From Aptenodytes patagonicus (lineage: Eukaryota; Chordata; Aves; Sphenisciformes; Spheniscidae), in NCBI RefSeq assembly GCF_965638725.1, contig NC_134961.1, positions 4,464,001-4,528,000 on the forward strand: a stretch of 64,000 nucleotides of DNA, written 5' to 3'. Position numbers and translations under genes: made by a program. The notes under the pieces were generated by a model that saw only the letters and a list, made by a program, of their open reading frames with translations, was not told the origin of the DNA and did not search any database. Positions 22,348 to 31,300 of the stretch are shown here, in pieces; the stretch's first letter is position 1; every line of letters starts with the position of its first letter.

Positions 22348-25300
22348 GTAAGTTTTTCTTCACCTAATTTACCCAGTCGTGCTTTAACACCCTCCGTTGT
22401 ATGGCTAGCGCAAGGTACTGTGGAGCCACTCCTGTCTCAGATACCATGTTAGGAGCATCAATGGAAATGATCCTTTGACTCACCAAGTGGCACTAAAAAC
22501 CAAATAAAGGAGGACAACATAAAGGCGAACGGCTCAGGTCCAGAGGAGGGTCGGTGTGCCTGCGACTTCGCCTGGGTTTCCTTACTGTATCAGTTAATCT
22601 AATGATGGGTATTGCCTCCCTGTAAACTTTCCCTGGCTCAGGGAAAACTCGAAGTTCAACTCACTTGTCACAACCAAAATCAGTCTCTCGATCTTTCCCC
22701 ACAATTCTTTTCTTTCTCCTTCCTCGCCGTGAACGTACCTCTTATCTCTTACACTCCGGCCATTAAGAGCTTGTTAAACAGTAGTATCGGCTGGGAGCTG
22801 CAGTTATATAACTCGATCGTCATTTCAAAGGAGTAACTGATTTTTGTTAGAGTTGCTTCAAATTTATATCCATGCAATAGTGTAGCCCAAGGCAAGATGC
22901 TCTCGACCGACACACAGGAATTACTCTGGTGTTTTTTCATCTCTGCTTGCTAGAGATGTTTTGTGTAAACTATAGTGAATTACTGAAATACAACCAATTC
23001 ACTTCTGCACTGACAGAGCATTGTTCACCACCACAGCGCTCCCTGTTTATCCTCCCACTGGTTTTCTGCCCGACTGCAGGCTGCTGGGATGCCTGTGTCC
23101 GAGGTGGCCGTGCTCTGCACAGAGGCTCCCTTCGTTCTCCAGTAAATCTTTAGGCAGCGATCCGAGGTCCCCAGGAAGGTCCAAGCCAGCGGAGCGGCAG
23201 ATGGGCTGCTGCACGTCCCCACCGCCTTGACACTGCCTGGTAACCGCCCTTTGTCCTGCAGATACTCAGAGGTGAAGCATCTGCTGAAAGAACTGGACAG
23301 GCTCATCGAAGTGGCGCTGGAGAGGATCCTGCAGCCCGCGCCGGGGAACAGCAGCGAGAACGCCTCCCCGCCGCTCGACCTGGAGCTCTGGCACCAGATA
23401 CCGCTGGTCCTCATCGACGAGCATGACAAAGACAACCCCGTCATCGTGGACATCTTCGAGAGAAATCAGACTGCTCTGGGCAACCAGACTGCTGGGGGCA
23501 ACCAAACCGCTGCAGGCAACCAAACTGCTGCAGGCAACCAAACCGCTGTGGGCAACCAAACCGCTGCAGGCAACCAAACAGCTGTAGGCAACCAGACTGC
23601 TGGGGGCAACCAAACCGCTGCAGGCAACCAAACAGTTGTAGGCAACCAGACTGCTGGGGGCAACCAAACTGCTGCGGGCAACCAAACGGCTGCTCCACCT
23701 GCCCAAGCCAACACGACATCAGAAGAAAAGAAGTACAAGCTGGCGGTGAAGCTGGTGAGAGGGGTCCCGCGGGAGGCAGCCGGGAGGGGCGAGGGACGGG
23801 CAGCGCTGGGTGCCTCGGCAGGGATGCAGCGTGGAGATCGCTGCCTCTTCCCCACCAGCTGCCCACAGCCGCTCTGCCTCGGGGCTCTGGTCCGGCTGCG
23901 CCGGGGCCGGGGGCTGCCCATGCTGGTGGCATCCTCGGTACAGGGCAGTTTGCAGGTTATGAGATGTTATTTCAAGGCTCCAGGGCTGTTTGCTTGTTTT
24001 TTTGAGGAAGGCAGCACCGAGGTATTTTAAGATGTTTCTAAATTTTCAGAGGGGGTCTGATCCCCTGCAGGTTACACAGCCAGACATCCAGCTGAAGCTG
24101 CTGGATTTCTGCACATGGGGCCTGCAGCAGGATCATACCCTAAATATGCTTCCTTAAATGAAAGGAAACCCAGCAAGGAGCCATGTTGTTAGTCCATGAT
24201 GAATGTAAGTAGCTGCACAGCATCAGCAAGATCAGCAGGTTCCTCATAGAAAAAGGGACTGACAGCGCGTAGCAGCCTAGCACTGCATCAGAGGTGCAGG
24301 GTGGATCCTGCCAGCGGGTCCGTCAGCCTCTGGCGAGGGGGATGCTGGAAATGCTGGGCGGCAACAGGCAGTAACCGAGCTGTGCACAGCGTTGGTCGGT
24401 GGAGTCTGCCCGCAGCGCAGAGGACAATGCCGTACATCCTCTGGGGTCACCCAGCGCAGCCCTGGGTGCAGGGCAGAGCCAGGGCAGAGGTGCTCCGCGC
24501 AGGCTCCCTGCCGCCTTCACCTTTTCCTCGGGTCCGGCACCCAAAATGCCGGGGAGAGGCTGCGGCTGCTGCCCGTGCCCCTCTCCTGCTGTGGTCCTCA
24601 GCACAGAGGCACATGGTGGTCTCACGACTCCCCACCCTCTGCTCCCACGGAGGCTTCAAGGACCCTGCCTGACCAGACCTTGGAAGCTGGGGCGACTCCA
24701 GCCTTAAGGAATTGGCCAAAAAGTGACGTTTTCTGTAAGCTTGTGGAGGTAATGCTGGGACCGATGGAGAATCTGCCCAGCTGGGAAACCTCCCTGGGGA
24801 GGGACCCGTGGGTAAACACATGCAGATGTGACAGCTGGCTCCGCAGCACGCGCACCGTACGTCCCTCCTGCCGTCCCCACCCGCGGGACGGGCTCAGACC
24901 TGCCTGCTGTCTGTCCCCAGTGCAGCCATCAGGGCTCCGACAACTGCACCTACAGGAACTTCACCAGCGCGGCACAGGCGGTGACCGAGTGGTACATCCT
25001 GCAGTCCACGAGCATCCTCTCCAAAGTCCCGCTGCAAGAGAGAATCAGGATGGGCTACCAGGCAGAAGACATGATCCTGGCGTGTCTCTATGGGGCCGAA
25101 CCCTGCAACTACAAGTAGGTGCATACCGAGCTCCCTGCCCTTTTCTGTCACATTAGGAATGGTACGGGATGCTAAAGGCATGACAGCCTTTTTCTTTTCT
25201 CTTTTTAAGGTATGTATCAGTTAATAGAGAGATTTCTGCTGGTCCTTAACTCTAACAACATTTCCCAGAGGGTTTCTGGATGCGATCCTGGCTGAAACGG

Positions 25301-28300
25301 GTTATTTTAGGATAGCGCTGGCTTGAGTTTTAGTTTTGGATGGGCCGTTCTGCTCATGACATATCGAGACTAACAGCATCCGTGGGACCTTCCCAGGGTA
25401 TTTAGTGATAACCAGCTGCCGGCCCAGGTGCTGAGTCAGCGTACCCCTGGCACAGCAGTGCAACCCCCAGTTACAGCCCCCACTCTTTTTACACAAGGCT
25501 CTGAGAAATGCATTTTAGCCATCGTTGTTTATTACGAATGCCAAATTTCTATATCCAGTTTTGACAAACGTGAACACATAGCAGCAGCCCAGGCTGCAAG
25601 GAGTCCTGCCCCTTCTGCAAAGAGGCCAACGGAGACTTATTATCAAAGAACGAGATATAACACCGGCTAAAACCTGTTACCATAGCTCAGATCAAGCAAT
25701 TATTTCTCTCATCTGTGTGACAGACTATTCCTTTCCATTCCGACAAAGCGTTATCCCCAGTGGCTGTGTCTCAGTGCACACCAGTACCTTGTTTTGCTTT
25801 TTTTTCAACAGCAGATTGATTGAAATTATATCAGCTGAAATTTCTATACAGGCATTCAACAAACAAAGCAATTTAAAGTGAATCCCAGACATATGCATTA
25901 TTTTATAACCCTTTAGTCCTCCCTGAGAGTCACAGTTTTATGTGCATGATTCTTCCAGGAATTTCACCCAAATCTATCACCCAGACCACGGTAACTGCTA
26001 CATCTTTAACTGGGGCATGGACGAAGAGGCTTTGAATTCTTCCAACCCTGGAGCCGAGTTTGGTAAGAGAGAGCCCTGCTAAGGAGGAAGGAGCTAAAGG
26101 AACAGAAGTGCTGGGAGTTGTTTCATCTCTCAGTGGCCACTTCTGTTATATATGACAGATCTATGATTTCTGTGTCTCTGGAGCACTACAGCAGGGAGTA
26201 ACGGCTTTCCAGAAGGGGATAAGCCCCCAAAAGGGAAATTAGTGGAAACAAGTAATGTGACTACAGATGTTACACGTAATAGAAGTGCAACATCTGGATA
26301 GCTGAAATATCTGAGGCAGTGTCTGAATATTCACTCAGATATTTCCGTTCTGTGCATTCGCCATCATGCGTATTTATGCACAGGTAAGGCTGCTGTGACA
26401 GCCAGGCCCCGGCCCTTCCCCAAGGAACAGAGATTTCTGTGCACAGCGAGAAGAAAATAGACTCCGGTTTTTTTCCAAAGACTCGCATTTCAATACAATT
26501 CTTGTTCTGAGTGTTTTGTCTGGTGTCCCAGGGCTGAAGCTAATTCTGGACATCAGCCAGCAAGACTATATCCCCTACCTGTCATCTGCTGCCGGGGCCA
26601 GGCTCATGCTGCATCAGCAGAAGAGCTTCCCCTTCCTTAAGGATCAGGGCATCTATGCAATGGCTGGGACGGAAACCTCCATCGGCGTGTTAGTGGTATG
26701 TGTGGCATTCCTCTAGAGCAGATTGTCTGAGAATATTGTTATCTGATGGGACTGCAACCAAGTTTGTTTTAAGTCTTGGCTGAACTGGCTCAAACCAAAA
26801 GAGTCAAGGTGTACGCTAGCTGTGGGCTGGAACAATTTATGGAGACTTTTATGTAATTGTCCTGGCAAAGTGCTTTATTGAGCCAAAATACTGAGCTCGG
26901 GTCATTGTTCCCTCTTCCTTTAGCATGTCAGAAGGTGCCTTGCTAAAACATGCTGCTCTTGAACAGCCTCATCTGCCTCGATCCGCCCTGGGGAATGGGC
27001 TGCATCTCTTTCAGCTCTGCCGCCTACAATTCTTTGATTTTTTTTTTCAAAGCCAGCAGGGAATACAGGAATTACAGAGTCTCTGGAAAATGGGCACCAG
27101 GGACCTGGGGAGGAGCGATGACTACTGAAGTTTGCCATTTTGGTTTTCTTTCAGGATGAACTGGAACGGATGGGCTATCCCTACAGTGACTGCACCATGA
27201 ACGGGTCTGATGTCCCCGTAAAAAATCTCTATAGCCAATACAACACTTCCTATTCCATACAGGTAAAACACATTTTTAAATCAAACAAGGCTGTTTAGGA
27301 AAAATCATCAAAGCAATTAAAATTTTTGACTAGCGTGCAGGATTACTGGAGCATCAGCAATGATAAAGTAGAAAGCATAACCAAGTACAGGAACCTTCTT
27401 TTCTGGTAATAAACCAGCACTCGAGTCTGAACACTCAGTAGCCCCAGGTTTGGAAACGATCCCAGTGGATCCAGTGGAAATAACTGTGTATTGCAGGAGC
27501 AAGACCTAACGATGCAGGTATTAAAACTTGCATCAAAAGATAAGGAACATTGCTTTGGCAGGCAGCACAGTTCAGCGTAATCTTTGGTTTTCATTCTCAT
27601 ACCAAAACAGCTCATATGGCCAGGAAAGGGCATCAGCAATTATTGTTCCCTTAGCCAGCTATGAATTTTGTTTCATTTTGAGAGGGATGAACACGGTCAT
27701 TTCTGTCATTTTCTCAAAAGCCGAAACACAGCAAACCTCCCAGGATCTCTGTTGTTACACGGGACCCTGCTATGTGTGACCTACCAGCAAAGTGCTAACT
27801 TGCAGACAAAAAAGCAAGTATTTTTACCTCCACGTACGAGCGCAGTTTAATGCTGGTCCTTTCCTTGTACCCTGTCGCCTCAGAGCTCGGCTCCCCAAAG
27901 TGAAGGGTTCCCACGCATCCTGAAAAGCAGGCAAAGCGAGAGCAGGGTGTGCCTGGGCCCCTTGGTCCCTTAAAAACCACCGGTTCTTCAGTTCCCCCCC
28001 GTTTTGGCTCCCCGAGCAGCCCCGGTTGCCGTCACGCACCAGTCGGTTACTGCCTCGGCTCAGAGGGCAGAACCGCAGCGCCGGCCAAGGGGACCTCGTG
28101 CCCCCGTCCTGCCTGGCCTCACCCCCTCCCTGCACTGCTTTCACTGGGGGGTGCTGGGGACCGCTGGAGCCCCAGGGTGACAGAGCCAGGAGGCAGCCCC
28201 CTCCTTCGGCGCAGGGCAGAGCCTCTGGAACGGGCTGAAACTCCCAATAGCTTTGGCTAATGCCAGTTCCTTAATAATGTAGGGAACGCTGGGAAAACAC

Positions 28301-31300
28301 ATCTCCCAGAGCGTCCAGTGGGGAGCGCGGAGCTCCCCGTCCTGCCCAGGGTCTGTGCAGGGACCTCGGGCAGCAGCGGGAGGGACCCGACCTGCTCCCA
28401 GGCGGCTGCAGGCGCAGCGCTCGCCCGACGCTCCTCTGCCGGCTGCCCACCTAAGCCACAGGAGGCTGCAGAGCAGTTTTTCTCCTTTAAAAAGAATAAC
28501 TGCTCGTGCCACGTCATTAAGGCAATTAATTTCTTTTTCAGCTGTGAGAATACCTTTTTCCCCTACAATTTCCACGCTTGGCTGAAATCTTTTAATTATA
28601 GGTAGATCAACCAGCAAGGGGTGGACTCCAGTCATTACCCGTGTCCAACAGGCTAACTCCCCCGAACTCAAGGGGTTATTGAGCAATCGCCACAGCTGCG
28701 TGTGCCGCTGTAACCGGGACGGCAAAGCTGCTCCCTCCGCAGCAACCGCAGGCGCCGTCCTGCAGCGTGAAGGGTGGCTGCGGCTCTGGGGAGCTTTTGC
28801 CGAGATGTTAATGTGACACTTTTCATGAGATAGGCTGGCCTCTGCTGCTCGGGGTGCTCTGGGAGGATATAAGCTATCTATCTGGAGAACTGTTGGGCCC
28901 CGGGTTTTAGCTGTGGCGTTGGTCTAATGTGCAAAGCAGCTCGTATTTTGTGTCCGCGAGAAATATTTATCCCTGACAAGAGAGGAATATACAGGAGGGA
29001 TTCCTCTCCTGGACACTCCTACTCTTTTTAATCCTTTTCTCTTTAAGGGAATCAAGTCATTTTTCACCCTGAAAATGCCTGCTTGTTTTGCATAGGAAAT
29101 GAAGACAGACCTTTGCCTTTTCTTCACTTTAAAATTGGGATGAGAAAGTTGAGTGTTTGTAAACCTTGAATCTGTAGAAAAATACAGTGTAAACATTAAG
29201 CACTGGTTAATTTGTAACAGGCTATAACATAAGGGAGAAGCATTTCTGGAGGGTGAGATCTGGCAATAAGGAAAACATCAAAACCATTTTGGGGGTTATT
29301 TACAAAAGCCTGAAGAATACACCCCAGACAAGTGGGAAGGCTTTGGTCTAGCAGGGTTTTTTATATTTCTGCCTTTATATAATTATAACAATTGGACCAC
29401 TTTACCCTACTCTTTAAGATGCTTGTATAACGTTTAAGCAAATACTTGAAATGATTGCATTATTACTTAAAAGTTGCTAAATGCTGACTGGGGTTCTATG
29501 TCCACATAATTCACGTCACTTCAGAGACCTCTCAGCAAAATCCGGCTTTTCCATCACTCCCTGATTGCAGTGAACTCTGTAAGCATTTTGTATCACACAG
29601 AAATGCTCTGGTTGTTCTACCTAGCTGGAGCTGTTAAATTTAATTATCTTTTCATAGACTTTGTTATTGCTTTGTGCACTGTTTCATCCAGAATCCCACT
29701 CCAATCTCAGATGATTAACTTCATGCCTCACTGAGCTAATGGCAGCGCTGCAGCCTGGCTCGCACACTGCCGAAGCTGCAGCTGCAATCCTTTCAAGGAG
29801 AGAAGCAGATGCACAGATAAGATAATTCAGATTTCTAAAACCTGCTCTTTATGTTGAAGTATTTTTAAAGTCCTGGCTTTAAAGTGGAAACCAGCCCTTT
29901 GTCAGTATGTCGTGTAAAGCCTGGAGACAACAGCAGTGTCTATGGGTGTAGTAGAACATTTTTATTCCTTTTTGGAAACTTCATATTACTTCCGTGAAGC
30001 TCTAAATAGTGAAGAAATGAGCAGTTTCTTGTGCGACTGGGAGCAGGCACTGAGTTCCCTTCTGCTCCTGCAAGGTGACTTACCCACGGGCAGCTTACAA
30101 CTAAGATGTACCTTAAAATCTGGAGGAGCAGCAGTAAAAATGCATCATAAAGAAAACCGTAACTGCCGTGCAACCCTACACATGGCAGCTTATCCACCCG
30201 CCTCGTCTTGCCGTTGTAAAGCCAGTGCGACTGGCTTCCAGAGCCTGCCGTGCCGCCTGGCGATGCTCGGTGCATGCTGGAGGATGGGATCATGCCATTG
30301 CACGGGGATGGGCTCTGGCAGCACCCGCTCCCTCTGCGGCTTCAGCCTTCTCTGTGTGCAGCCACAAAACCATCTGTTCAGCGCAAAAGAGAGAAAATAC
30401 CTCAGGGCCGAGTAATTCTCACAGCCAGCGTAGACTCCAGCAGCAGAGGTGCGCAGGGGGTTCAGCCCACGTCTAAGCAGCTCCCTGTTCCTTTTTTCAG
30501 GCTTGCCTGCGCTCTTGTTTCCAAAATCACATGATTGAAATCTGTGGATGTGGTCACTATATGTTTCCTTTACCTGAAGGGGTGAATTATTGCAATAACG
30601 AAGATAACCCAGGTTGGGGTAAGAACACGAACAAAACTAAATTGCACAGCTTCCCCAGGGTCCTGGCACGCAGGAGGGGCGGGAGCGGACACGAGCTTTA
30701 TTTGTAAATGCAACAGGTGAATGGCTTTTGCCTATGTAAAGTCTCCTCATGGCCGTTCGGGTCAGTGCCGGGGAGAAGGGGCGAAATCTTGGTCCTGGCC
30801 GTGGGCTGAGGGTCCTCAGCTTCCGCGCTGCCCCAGGGGAGGGCTCTCCCGGGGAGCTGGCTCCAGCCGGGGGAGGTAAGGGGACCCTCTGGGTACCAAA
30901 GGGAGAAAAAGGGGTAATGCTCTAGGCCTCCGTGCCTGAAGAGTTCAGAGACAAGCTGGCCCGAGCAGGGGCAATGGGCTCCTGCAAGGATACGCAGAGG
31001 TGTGGGGGGGTCTGGTGCTCCCCCACAGGCAGGCAGGGACCAGCAGCACGTCTCCGCACAGGCAGCTCCGGCAGGCACCCCTCCTACCCCTGCAGCTGGG
31101 CAGGGCTGTGCCAAAAACACTGACATCGGGCAAGCTGACTCTAGAGAAACAGTCTACAGAAAAAAAATATTTTTAATTTATTATTAAATTGTCTGACGGC
31201 TTTGCCTGAGCTTCTCAAGGCAGGGAAGGTTAGAGGGGAAGACAGCAAACCTGTGCAGCAGGCTCATACCTAAATATATATTTTATTAAATGAAATTGAT

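Noticed and set aside
23441-23932. Long minus-strand frames running through the NQT array (repeats of FGCPQQ or VWLPAA type)
   Set aside because: The 18-bp period keeps all frames open. The plus-strand frame is fixed by orthologous flanks and splice sites.
23755-24030. Read-through of the SCNN1B repeat exon beyond 23754
   Set aside because: The frame stays open, but GTGAGA at 23755 is a good donor and the next exon (CSHQGSDNC) continues the beta alignment exactly.
28141-28725. 194-codon minus-strand frame in SCNN1B intron 7
   Set aside because: Antisense within an intron, no recognisable motif, partly GC-rich.
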